A stretch of DNA of 6,993 nt from positions 1 to 6,993 of the forward strand of contig JAOPUY010000292.1 in assembly GCA_025963265.1 (NCBI GenBank). The letters run 5' to 3'. Origin of the DNA: Frankiales bacterium. Lineage in GTDB: Bacteria > Actinomycetota > Actinomycetes > Mycobacteriales > Jatrophihabitantaceae. This document shows positions 1 to 6,038 of the stretch, in pieces. The notes below the pieces were generated by a model that saw nothing but the letters and a program-made list of their open reading frames with translations, made no database searches and was not told the origin of the DNA. The position numbers and the translations under genes were made by a program. Every line of letters starts with the position of its first letter. The stretch's first letter is position 1.

Positions 1-921
1 GCGGCCCAGAAGTTGGTGCAGACCGACAAGGTCTTCGCCATCATCAGCGTCACCTCGGACATGTACGGAGCCGAGCCCTACTTGCTGAAGGCGGGCATTC
101 CGGTGGTCGGCACCGGCTTCGACGGACCGGAGTGGGTCGTCCAGTCGAACTCCAACATGGTCGACGTCGAGGGCCCTTCCAATCCCGCGACCGTGTACAC
201 CACGACTGCACTGGAGATGAAGGCCCTCGGGGTGACCAAGTGCGGCTCGGTCGGCTACATCGAGTCGCCGAGCGCCTCGCAGTCGGCGATCGCCGCCATT
301 AAGTCGTGCGAGAGCCAGGGCATCCCGGACGGCTTCAACGACAACGTCTCCTTCGGCAGCACCGACATGGCTCCGGTGGCCCTGGCCATGAAGAGCCACG
401 GCGTGGACGGCGTCATCATGGCCACAGTGCCAAACACCGGGTTCGCGTTGGCCGCGGCGCTGCGCCAGCAGGGCGTCAAGCTCAAGGCGTTCATCTTGGA
501 GACCGGCTACGGAGGCGACCTGCTCTCCTCCAGCGCGGCGGTCGCCGCGGCCCAGGGGTTCCAATTCTCCAGCACCGGCCAGCCGGTCGAGATGAACACC
601 CCGGCCACCCAGACGCTGGTCAAGAACCTGGCCGCGGTCGGCGAGACCCGGACCCCCACCTTCGCCGAGCAGACCTCCTACGTGGCGATGGCCGGACTGG
701 TGCGCGGTCTGAAGGACGCCGGCCCCAACGCGTCCCAGTCCTCGTTCCTGGCCGCGATGCGCAAGGTGACCGACTTTGACGCCGACGGCCTGTTCTCCCC
801 GGAGAAGATCAACTTCGGCAGCTACGCCCCGACGCAGTCCTGCAGTTGGCTGGTCACGCTGACCGGAACGAAGTTCGTGCCGCTGCCCAACATTCCGTTC
901 TGCGGGACGAAGGTCGGCTAG
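1..921 (+). CDS. Branched-chain amino acid-type ABC transporter substrate-binding protein (5' end missing)
   Basis: The reading frame is open from the first base, so the true start and any lipoprotein signal peptide lie left of the window; 306 residues and a TAG stop are visible. The sequence reads as the C-terminal three quarters of a type I periplasmic-binding protein (Peripla_BP_6/LivK-like): repeated Rossmann-type segments (VFAIISVTSD, CGSVGYIES, VDGVIMATVPNTGFALAAALRQQG) and a late region, TFAEQTSYVAMAGLVRGLKDAG, typical of these proteins. The family captures branched-chain amino acids, amides, urea or aromatic acids outside the membrane and hands them to an ABC permease. Four cysteines (codons at 241, 307, 841 and 901) could form two disulfides, as expected for an exported protein. 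No permease or ATPase gene follows; a strong hairpin ends the unit, so partner genes would have to be upstream or elsewhere. The ligand cannot be predicted. The family call is fairly sure. Confidence 0.88.
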   Translation, partial: AAQKLVQTDKVFAIISVTSDMYGAEPYLLKAGIPVVGTGFDGPEWVVQSNSNMVDVEGPSNPATVYTTTALEMKALGVTKCGSVGYIESPSASQSAIAAIKSCESQGIPDGFNDNVSFGSTDMAPVALAMKSHGVDGVIMATVPNTGFALAAALRQQGVKLKAFILETGYGGDLLSSSAAVAAAQGFQFSSTGQPVEMNTPATQTLVKNLAAVGETRTPTFAEQTSYVAMAGLVRGLKDAGPNASQSSFLAAMRKVTDFDADGLFSPEKINFGSYAPTQSCSWLVTLTGTKFVPLPNIPFCGTKVG

Positions 922-948
922 CGCCGATCGCGGGCGGAGAATCGGTGG

Positions 949-988
949 GGAGGCGCCGCGGTGGACTACGGTTCGCCGCGGCGCCTCC
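949..988 (+). terminator. Intrinsic-type terminator hairpin with UACG tetraloop
   Basis: Starting 27 bases after the stop of the substrate-binding protein gene is a perfect 13-bp inverted repeat (949-961 with 976-988). The stem continues inward through a G-U, G-C, G-U, A-U and C-G pair to a four-base loop, UACG, at 967-970, giving about 18 paired positions. A C(UACG)G cap belongs to the exceptionally stable UNCG tetraloop class. Only a short T-poor tail (CATTTCT, 990-996) follows, which is common for actinobacterial terminators lacking a U tract. It probably ends the upstream transcript and separates it from the aldehyde dehydrogenase. Confidence 0.75.
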
Positions 989-1006
989 GCCATTTCTGCG
1001 GCCCGC

Positions 1007-1027
1007 GCGAGGGAGAATGACTCTCGC
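1007..1027 (+). repeat. Short imperfect inverted repeat GCGAG...CTCGC
   Basis: GCGAG at 1007-1011 is matched by CTCGC at 1023-1027; a G-U and a G-C pair extend the stem to 7 pairs around a 7-base loop. It sits at the upstream edge of the AT-richer patch ahead of the aldehyde dehydrogenase and could be an operator or a weak hairpin. A match this short may be chance. Confidence 0.25.
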
Positions 1028-1036
1028 AAAGTGAGT

Positions 1037-1064
1037 ACCTATTCATTAAGCTCGACCTATTCAT
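1037..1064 (+). promoter_or_regulatory. 10-bp direct repeat ACCTATTCAT x2 in an AT-rich patch, possible promoter/operator
   Basis: ACCTATTCAT occurs at 1037-1046 and again, identical, at 1055-1064, so the two copies begin 18 bp apart. The patch from about 1027 to 1065 is markedly richer in A and T than its surroundings and lies about 155 bp before the aldehyde dehydrogenase start, where its promoter is expected. TATTCA resembles a weak -10 element, but no convincing -35 partner is visible, so the promoter role is inferred from position and composition only. Confidence 0.35.
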
Positions 1065-1143
1065 CGGCCCGGCGCCGGCGGTGGAACCACGAGACGACCG
1101 ACGCCGGATCGCAGCGGCCGATGACGGCTGCCGCCGCCCGATG

Positions 1144-1208
1144 ACCCGAAGCAGTGGCCCAAAGCAGTGACCCGAGACAGTGTCCTGAGACAGTGAACCG
1201 AGGCAGAA
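1144..1208 (+). repeat. Degenerate 13-bp tandem repeat, five units, in the aldehyde dehydrogenase leader
   Basis: Five consecutive 13-bp units lie end to end at 1144-1156, 1157-1169, 1170-1182, 1183-1195 and 1196-1208. The consensus is approximately ACCCGAGACAGTG: units 1 and 2 end in AAGCAGTG, units 3 and 4 in GAGACAGTG, and unit 5 is the most diverged (AACCGAGGCAGAA). The array ends 9 bases before the ATG at 1218 and its last unit overlaps the Shine-Dalgarno sequence. A 13-bp period is not a multiple of three and the array precedes the start codon, so it does not encode a peptide repeat. Probably part of the mRNA leader; function unknown. Confidence 0.8.
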
Positions 1209-1212
1209 GGAG
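1205..1212 (+). promoter_or_regulatory. Ribosome binding site of the aldehyde dehydrogenase gene
   Basis: AGAAGGAG ends 5 bases before the ATG at 1218 and supports that start over the later in-frame ATG at 1266. Its first four bases are shared with the last unit of the 13-bp tandem repeat. Confidence 0.8.
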
Positions 1213-1217
1213 CAAGC

Positions 1218-2705
1218 ATGACTGCGCTACAGAGTGAAAGTGGTGTGCTGGCCGGCGATGAGCGGATGCTTATCGACGGCGAGCTGGTGCACACGGCGTC
1301 CGGGGCGAAGTTCGACGTGATCAATCCGGCGACGGAGGAGGTGGCGGGCCAGGCGACGGACGGCACCATCGCCGATATGGAACGGGCGGTCGGCGCCGCC
1401 CGGCGGGCGTTCGAGGAGACCGAGTGGTCCCGGGACGTGGAGTTCCGCCACCACTGTTTGATGCAGCTTTCAGACGCGCTCGAGGCGAACAAGGAAAACC
1501 TGCGCCGGATGGTGATCACCGAGGTCGGGACGCCGGTCTCGATGACCGGCGGTCAGATCGAGATGCCGCTGGCCGAGGTCGGGCACTGGGCCGACTACGG
1601 CAAGCGGTTTGAGTACCTAGTCGACACCGGCCTGCACGACACCGGGATGGGGATGGCCCGCCGCTCGATCCAGTTCGATCCGATCGGCGTGGTCGGTGCG
1701 ATCACCCCGTGGAACTCGCCGCTGTACCTGAATGTGGCCGAGACCGTCCCGGCCCTGATGGCCGGCAACGCGGTGGTGCTCAAGCCGGCTCAACTGACCC
1801 CGTGGTCCGGCAGCGAGCTGGTCCGCATCGTCGCCGAGCACACCGACATTCCGGCCGGCATCTTCAACGTGGTGGTCTCCAACGCTAACGAGGTCGGCGC
1901 CGCGCTGTCCGCGGACCCGCGGGTCGACATGGTGACCTTCACCGGTTCGACCGCGGTGGGCCGGGCCATCCTGGCCGCGGGAGCTCCGACCGTGAAGCGG
2001 GTGATGCTCGAGCTGGGCGGCAAGTCCGCGCACATCGTGCTGGATGACGCCGACTTCACCACCGTGCTGCCCGGCGCGGCGGCGATGGCCTGCGCGATGT
2101 CGGGGCAGAGCTGCGTGCTGCCGAGCCGGATCCTGCTGCCGCGGTCGCGGTATGAGGAGGGTCTGCAGATCATGAAGGCCGCCATGGAGGCCATGGCCGT
2201 CGGCGATCCGTGGGACCCGAGCATGTTCCAGGGCCCGCAGATCAGCAAGGTGCAGCAGGACAAGATCCTCGGCCTGATCCAGACCGGGATCTCGGACGGG
2301 GCGCGGCTCATCACCGGTGGCGGGGTGCCCGAGGGCCTGTCGAAGGGCTACTACATCCAGCCGACGATCCTGGCCGATGTCGACCCGGACGCGACGGTGG
2401 CCCAGAACGAGATCTTCGGCCCAGTGCTTTGCGTGATTCCCTACGACACGGAGGACGAGGCGATCGCCATCGCCAACAACTCCATCTACGGCCTGTCGGG
2501 CCAGGTGTCGAGCGCGGACGAGGGGCGAGCCATGAACGTGGCGTTGCGGATGCGCACCGGCAGCATCACCGTCAACGGTGGGGGCTTCTTCGGCCTGACC
2601 AGCCCGTTCGGCGGCTACAAGCAGAGCGGTTTGGGCCGGCGCAACGGCGAACAGGGCTTCGAGGAGTACCTGGAGATCAAGACGATCGGCCTGCCTGCTA
2701 ACTAG
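1218..2705 (+). CDS. NAD(P)-dependent aldehyde dehydrogenase
   Basis: This 495-residue protein has the normal full length of the aldehyde dehydrogenase superfamily (PF00171), which oxidises an aldehyde to the carboxylate in the cytoplasm with NAD or NADP. All key elements are visible: the oxyanion-hole Asn in TPWN (N166), the cofactor-contacting Lys in LKPA (K189), the GSTAVG nucleotide loop (243-248), the general base in LELGGKS (E265), the nucleophile in SGQSC (C299), and the NEIFGP cofactor motif (E398, F400). The C-terminus PFGGYKQSGLGRRNGEQGFEEYLEIK is also standard. A GGAG-type ribosome site 5 bases upstream fixes the start. It stands alone as a transcription unit: a terminator separates it from the substrate-binding protein gene, and a hairpin follows its TAG stop. 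The substrate cannot be read from sequence; the protein most resembles broad-range or betaine-aldehyde-like members rather than a named enzyme. Family assignment is very secure. Confidence 0.96.
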   Translation: MTALQSESGVLAGDERMLIDGELVHTASGAKFDVINPATEEVAGQATDGTIADMERAVGAARRAFEETEWSRDVEFRHHCLMQLSDALEANKENLRRMVITEVGTPVSMTGGQIEMPLAEVGHWADYGKRFEYLVDTGLHDTGMGMARRSIQFDPIGVVGAITPWNSPLYLNVAETVPALMAGNAVVLKPAQLTPWSGSELVRIVAEHTDIPAGIFNVVVSNANEVGAALSADPRVDMVTFTGSTAVGRAILAAGAPTVKRVMLELGGKSAHIVLDDADFTTVLPGAAAMACAMSGQSCVLPSRILLPRSRYEEGLQIMKAAMEAMAVGDPWDPSMFQGPQISKVQQDKILGLIQTGISDGARLITGGGVPEGLSKGYYIQPTILADVDPDATVAQNEIFGPVLCVIPYDTEDEAIAIANNSIYGLSGQVSSADEGRAMNVALRMRTGSITVNGGGFFGLTSPFGGYKQSGLGRRNGEQGFEEYLEIKTIGLPAN

Positions 2706-2714
2706 CAGCGGACT

Positions 2715-2749
2715 GGGGGCGGGACTTCGCTAGCCGAGGTCCCGCCCCC
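2715..2749. terminator. Bidirectional terminator hairpin between convergent genes
   Basis: An 11-bp perfect GC-rich stem (2715-2725 with 2739-2749) extends inward by four more pairs (one G-U) to a 5-base loop CTAGC at 2730-2734. It begins 9 bases after the aldehyde dehydrogenase stop and lies 2 bases beyond the stop of the opposing transporter gene, filling nearly all of the 46-bp gap. Because an inverted repeat folds on both strands, it can end both transcripts. There is no U tract on either side. Confidence 0.8.
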
Positions 2750-2751
2750 GT

Positions 2752-4218
2752 TCACTCCGACTCCGCCCCGACCACGGTGCCGGCGGCGACCAGTGCCAGT
2801 TCCGGGTGCGACAGCGTGTCGACGCCGCGTGCCCGGTGTCGTTGCGCGACCGGAATGAGCAGCGCGGCCAAGGCGCTGAGGACCAAAGCCCCGCCCAGCA
2901 TGAGGAAACCGTGGGTGTAGCCCGACTCTCTGGGCACCCCGTCGGCCGACGCGCCGGCCGTCACGATGCTAGCCATGAACGCCGCGCCGAGGGACCCGCC
3001 GATCGTGCGGATGTTGGCGTTCATGCCGCTGGCCACGCCCGTCTGCTCCGGCGGCACGGCGGCGACGATGAGGTTCGACATCGCGGTGAAGGCCAGTCCG
3101 AAGCCGATCCCGAGCAGGCCGCTGGCCAGATAGATCTCCCACTTGTGGTCGTGTTCGAAGGCGATCAGGAGAAATCCCAGCACGCTGAGCGCAGACCCGC
3201 CCACCACCAGTGCCTTGGAGCCGAGCTTTCGCGCCAGGTTGCCGGCGACTAGCCCCATGATGAACATGGTGACGGCTTGCGGCAGGATCATGAGCCCGGA
3301 TTCGGTGATCGAGGAACCGAAGCCGTAGCCGAACGAGGATGGCGTCTGCAAGAACTCGGGCAGGAAGGCGAACATCGCATACATCCCGACGCCGAACAGC
3401 AGTGCGACCAGGTTGGTCGCCCACACCGCGCGAATGCGCATCATCTGCATGTCGATCAAGGGGTTGTCCGACCGCGACTCAACGAGGACCCAGGTCACGG
3501 CGAGCACGACGGTGGCGCCCAGCAGCGCGAGCACCCGCCCCGAGCCCCAACCCCAACTCGGCGCCTCGCTGGCCGCGATGAGCAGCGCGACGAGCCAGCC
3601 CGACATCAGCAACGCGGCCAGCCAGTTGATCCGGCCGGCAGTGGTGACCCGCGACTCGGGCACTAGGAGCTGTGCGGCCACCGCGGCGGCCGCGATCATG
3701 ATCAGCGGGATCCAGAACAGCCAGTGGTAGTCGAGCGCGTCGACGATGGGGCCGGCCAACACGATTCCCAGACCGGCGCCGACGGCGGTCAGCGCGGCGA
3801 TGATGCCGACGGCGCCGGGCACCCGGTCGGTCGGGAATTCGTCGCGAATGATGCCGAAGGCCAGCGGCAGGACGCCGCCTCCGATGCCCTGGATCACCCG
3901 TCCGATGATCATCACGCTCAGCGAGGTCGCCACCGCCGAGAGCAGCGAGCCGACGGCTAAGGCGACCAGGGCGATGACGAACATCCGCTTCTTGCCGGTC
4001 ATGTCGCCCAGGCGTCCGAGAATCGGGGTGAAAATCGAGGCGGAGAGCAGATAGGCGGTGAGCACCCAGGTGACGTTGGTCTGAGAGGTGTCGAGGGCGT
4101 GCTGAATGGTCGGAAGCACCGGGGTCACCAACGACTGCAGTAACGCGTAGGCGGCCACGCCGACCGCGAGCACCACGAATGTGACTTGATAGTGCATCCG
4201 AGGCTCGGCAATCTCCAT
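2752..4218 (-). CDS. MFS drug exporter, DHA2 (EmrB/QacA-like) type
   Basis: A 488-residue, strongly hydrophobic protein with enough membrane spans for the 14-helix DHA2 layout; 12-helix MFS proteins are usually nearer 400 residues. Diagnostic motifs: motif D/A region VTWVLTAYLLSASIFTPILG followed by GRLGDMTGKKR (68-78), motif B around GRVIQGIGGG (R107), and motif C GAGLGIVLAGP (147-157), the antiporter signature of drug/H+ exporters. It would sit in the cytoplasmic membrane and pump small hydrophobic compounds out using the proton gradient. The ATG at 4218 has TTGGAG 5 bases upstream; M8 is a possible alternative start. The C-terminal tail after the last helix (about residues 455-488) is soluble. 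Its upstream region has three matching inverted repeats, so it is probably repressor-controlled and induced by a ligand. No TetR or MarR gene lies in the window. The substrate is unknown. Confidence 0.93.
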   Translation of the reverse strand: MEIAEPRMHYQVTFVVLAVGVAAYALLQSLVTPVLPTIQHALDTSQTNVTWVLTAYLLSASIFTPILGRLGDMTGKKRMFVIALVALAVGSLLSAVATSLSVMIIGRVIQGIGGGVLPLAFGIIRDEFPTDRVPGAVGIIAALTAVGAGLGIVLAGPIVDALDYHWLFWIPLIMIAAAAVAAQLLVPESRVTTAGRINWLAALLMSGWLVALLIAASEAPSWGWGSGRVLALLGATVVLAVTWVLVESRSDNPLIDMQMMRIRAVWATNLVALLFGVGMYAMFAFLPEFLQTPSSFGYGFGSSITESGLMILPQAVTMFIMGLVAGNLARKLGSKALVVGGSALSVLGFLLIAFEHDHKWEIYLASGLLGIGFGLAFTAMSNLIVAAVPPEQTGVASGMNANIRTIGGSLGAAFMASIVTAGASADGVPRESGYTHGFLMLGGALVLSALAALLIPVAQRHRARGVDTLSHPELALVAAGTVVGAESE

Positions 4219-4237
4219 GGCAGCTCCAACCCGTAAT

Positions 4238-4253
4238 CGGAATATGAATTCCG
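4238..4253. promoter_or_regulatory. Operator-like inverted repeat, site 1 (start-proximal)
   Basis: A perfect CGGAAT-N4-ATTCCG palindrome with spacer ATGA. It lies 19 bases upstream of the exporter ATG, just before the ribosome site, where a bound repressor would block transcription or initiation. The same motif recurs at 4279 and 4304, which argues against chance. The 16-bp dyad with a short spacer fits a homodimeric helix-turn-helix regulator such as TetR family; the regulator's identity is inference. Confidence 0.7.
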
Positions 4254-4278
4254 CTTCTAGGGCGAGGCTAACACGATA

Positions 4279-4294
4279 CGGAACTGAGATTCCG
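4279..4294. promoter_or_regulatory. Operator-like inverted repeat, site 2 (middle)
   Basis: CGGAAC-TGAG-ATTCCG: the same dyad as site 1 with one mismatch (C for T at the inner end of the left arm, 4284). Its centre is 41 bp from the centre of site 1, close to four helical turns, so both could lie on the same DNA face. Confidence 0.65.
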
Positions 4295-4303
4295 ATTGGT
4301 AAG

Positions 4304-4319
4304 TGGAATCACAATTCCG
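4304..4319. promoter_or_regulatory. Operator-like inverted repeat, site 3 (distal)
   Basis: TGGAAT-CACA-ATTCCG: the same dyad with only the outermost left base changed. Its centre is 25 bp from the centre of site 2. It ends 13 bases from the stop of the neighbouring metal-binding protein gene, so the array spans most of the 114-bp gap between that gene and the exporter. On the minus strand, TTGTGA within this site could serve as a -35 element, but no clear -10 is seen at the right distance. Confidence 0.65.
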
Positions 4320-4332
4320 GCAGTGGTCGAGG

Positions 4333-4875
4333 TCAGACCTGGCGGCCGGTGAAGGCCAACAGCCGCTCTTGTTCGCTGCCGCCGGCGTCGTGGGGCAGCT
4401 CTGGACCGAACACCCCGGGGCCGCGCAAGGCCGCCGCGTGCCGTTGCATGCTTTCGAAGGTGAGCTGCACCGCCTCGGGATCGAGCTGCTCGTCGACCCC
4501 CAAGGCCCGGGCCAGGTCCCAGGTGTGGATGGTCAGCTCGCCGGTGGTCATCGCCGCCGCCGCTTGGGCGAAGCTCAGCTCGCCCAGCGGGGTCGACCAG
4601 ACGACGGCGCTGCGCTCCGGGTCGGCCAGCCCCTGAGCCCACCAGTCGACGCGCTCATGCCACTGAGCGGCGAGATCGCCTCCGGACGGCGCCGAGTCGC
4701 TGTCGCCGACGGTCGCGGCCAAACGTCGGTCGCGGACCAGGATGTGCTCGATCAGATCGCGCACCGTCCACCCCTCGCAGGGCGTCGGCGCGTCCCACCG
4801 ATCTGCCGCGATCGAATCGACCAGTTCGGTGAAGTGATCCACCACCCGTCGGTAGACGGCCATCGAGTCAGTCAT
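4333..4875 (-). CDS. TIGR03086-type metal-binding protein (mycothiol-dependent maleylpyruvate isomerase N-terminal fold)
   Basis: A 180-residue DinB-like four-helix-bundle protein of the MDMPI_N/TIGR03086 group. Visible hallmarks are the N-terminal helix, the segment WDAPTPCEGWTVRDLIEHIL (27-46), and GELTIHTWDLARALG (112-126). Residues H44, E113 and H117 match in pattern the His, Glu-x3-His metal ligands known from mycothiol-dependent maleylpyruvate isomerase, so a divalent metal site is likely. Known members use mycothiol as cofactor; most TIGR03086 proteins have no assigned reaction, so the specific chemistry here is open. The gene starts 52 bp after the alcohol dehydrogenase stop on the same strand and is probably co-transcribed with it. 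The start at 4875 has an almost ideal ribosome site (TAGGAGGT, 7-base spacing), implying strong translation. Family call is secure; a maleylpyruvate role is not supported by neighbours. Confidence 0.88.
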   Translation of the reverse strand: MTDSMAVYRRVVDHFTELVDSIAADRWDAPTPCEGWTVRDLIEHILVRDRRLAATVGDSDSAPSGGDLAAQWHERVDWWAQGLADPERSAVVWSTPLGELSFAQAAAAMTTGELTIHTWDLARALGVDEQLDPEAVQLTFESMQRHAAALRGPGVFGPELPHDAGGSEQERLLAFTGRQV

Positions 4876-4882
4876 GCAGGCG

Positions 4883-4890
4883 ACCTCCTA
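4883..4890 (-). promoter_or_regulatory. Near-ideal Shine-Dalgarno site of the TIGR03086-type gene
   Basis: On the minus strand this reads TAGGAGGT, with 7 bases to the ATG at 4875. It contains AGGAGGT, a full complement to the usual anti-Shine-Dalgarno sequence, and is clearly stronger than the GGAG sites of the other genes here. It confirms the start and suggests high translation independent of the upstream gene. Confidence 0.8.
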
Positions 4891-4927
4891 AGTGCGTTCG
4901 CGGATGCTGGTCTGAGTGAGTCGGCGG

Positions 4928-5971
4928 TCAGGGCCGGAGGAGCACCTTGATGGCTCGGCGCTCGTCCATCGCTCGGTAGCCCTCGGCCACTTCGGCCAGC
5001 GGCAGGGTCAGGTCGAACACCCGCCCGGGGTGGATGGCGCCCGTGAGCACGTCCTGCAGCAACTCCGGAAGGTAGGCCCGGACCGGCGCGACGCCGCCGC
5101 GGAAGCCGATGTTTGCGCCGAACAGCTTGGGCACGGGCACCTGGAAGAAGGGCGCGCCGACGCAGCCCATGCGGCCGCCCGGCCGAAGCACGGCCAGGGC
5201 CTGTTCGAATGACTCCTGGCTGCCCGCGCACTCCAGGGCGCAGTCCACGCCCTCGCCGCCCAGCAGCTCGAGGATCGCCGCCGCCCCGTCCGCGCCGCGC
5301 TCGGCGACGACGTCGGTGGCGCCGAACTCCCGGGCCAGCGCCTGTCGGCTCGAGTGGCGCGACATCGCGATGATTCGGCTCGCGCCCAAGCGTCGCGCGG
5401 CCAGCACAGCGCATAAACCGACGGCCCCGTCGCCGACCACAACCACGCTCGACCCCTCGGTGACGCCGGCCGAGACCGCCGCGTGATGCCCGGTGCCCAT
5501 GACGTCGGACAGGGCGAGCAGGTCGGCCAACAACGCGTCGTCGAGGGGGGTGTCCACCCGGACGAGGGTGCCGTCGGCCAGCGGCACCCGCACTCGTTCA
5601 GCCTGGGCCCCGTCGGCCAAGACCCCGCGCCGGTCTGGGGCGCCCCAGAACGAGCCCTGCTGGCAGGAGGTGGTGATGCCGTTGCGACAACGCACGCAGG
5701 TCCCGTCGCTGATGGCGAACGGCGCCACCACCAAGTCGCCGACCTTCAGGGTGCTCACGGCCGAACCGACGTCGGTGACGACGCCGACGAACTCGTGGCC
5801 GGCCCGCTTGGGGAAGACAGTCGGGGCGGTGCCGCGATAGGGGTGCAGGTCCGAGCCGCAGATGCAGGTAGCCGTCACCTTCACCACGGCGTCGGTGGGG
5901 AAGTGCACGGCGGGATCCGCGACCTCGGTGAGGGCAATGTCGCCGACGGCGGTTAGCAGCGTTGCGCGCAT
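4928..5971 (-). CDS. Zinc-dependent medium-chain alcohol dehydrogenase
   Basis: A 347-residue enzyme of the MDR superfamily (GroES-like domain, then Rossmann domain), which interconverts alcohols and aldehydes or ketones in the cytoplasm. The catalytic zinc ligands are probably C38 (CICGSDLH), H59 (AGHEFVG) and D156 (SDVMGTGHHA). The nucleotide loop is GDGAVG (180-185). After the second strand comes SRHSSR (204-209), with no acidic residue at the NAD-selecting position, which suggests NADP preference. The structural zinc loop reads DGTCVRCRNGITTSC: only C92, C95 and C103 are present and D89 sits where the first Cys usually is, a variant seen in the formaldehyde-dehydrogenase-like ADH3 branch. 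The frame stays open to an ATG at 6109, but M47 of that frame (5971) is chosen because MRATLL begins the domain and GGAG lies 5 bases upstream; the longer start would overlap the preceding gene. Substrate unknown. Confidence 0.92.
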   Translation of the reverse strand: MRATLLTAVGDIALTEVADPAVHFPTDAVVKVTATCICGSDLHPYRGTAPTVFPKRAGHEFVGVVTDVGSAVSTLKVGDLVVAPFAISDGTCVRCRNGITTSCQQGSFWGAPDRRGVLADGAQAERVRVPLADGTLVRVDTPLDDALLADLLALSDVMGTGHHAAVSAGVTEGSSVVVVGDGAVGLCAVLAARRLGASRIIAMSRHSSRQALAREFGATDVVAERGADGAAAILELLGGEGVDCALECAGSQESFEQALAVLRPGGRMGCVGAPFFQVPVPKLFGANIGFRGGVAPVRAYLPELLQDVLTGAIHPGRVFDLTLPLAEVAEGYRAMDERRAIKVLLRP

Positions 5972-5976
5972 GGACG

Positions 5977-5980
5977 CTCC
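5977..5980 (-). promoter_or_regulatory. Ribosome binding site deciding the alcohol dehydrogenase start
   Basis: GGAG on the minus strand, 5 bases before the ATG at 5971. It supports this start over the in-frame ATG at 6109, which would add 46 residues without recognisable domain sequence and overlap the 3' end of the gene at 6039-6632. Confidence 0.7.
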
Positions 5981-6038
5981 AGTCTGAGAATTGGCTCCCG
6001 CAGCGGGCGCTCCGATCGAGCTGAGGGTACCGAGCGGA

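Noticed and set aside
846..1034. 62-codon plus-strand open frame across the end of the substrate-binding protein gene and the terminator
   Set aside because: It starts inside a real gene in another frame, runs through the terminator hairpin, and its low-complexity Arg/Pro/Ala product has no ribosome site.
1118..1145. Two copies of CCGATGAC 20 bp apart just upstream of the 13-bp array
   Set aside because: An 8-bp match in GC-rich DNA with no continued periodicity; it does not fit the 13-bp register and is likely chance.
1061..1519. 152-codon minus-strand open frame covering the intergenic region and the start of the aldehyde dehydrogenase
   Set aside because: About two thirds is antisense to a clearly real gene, and the rest translates the 13-bp repeat array; composition is Ser/Arg-rich and matches no family.
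4217..4636. 139-codon plus-strand open frame over the operator array
   Set aside because: It is antisense to the TIGR03086-type gene, translates the three inverted repeats, and lacks a ribosome site; the operators explain the sequence better.
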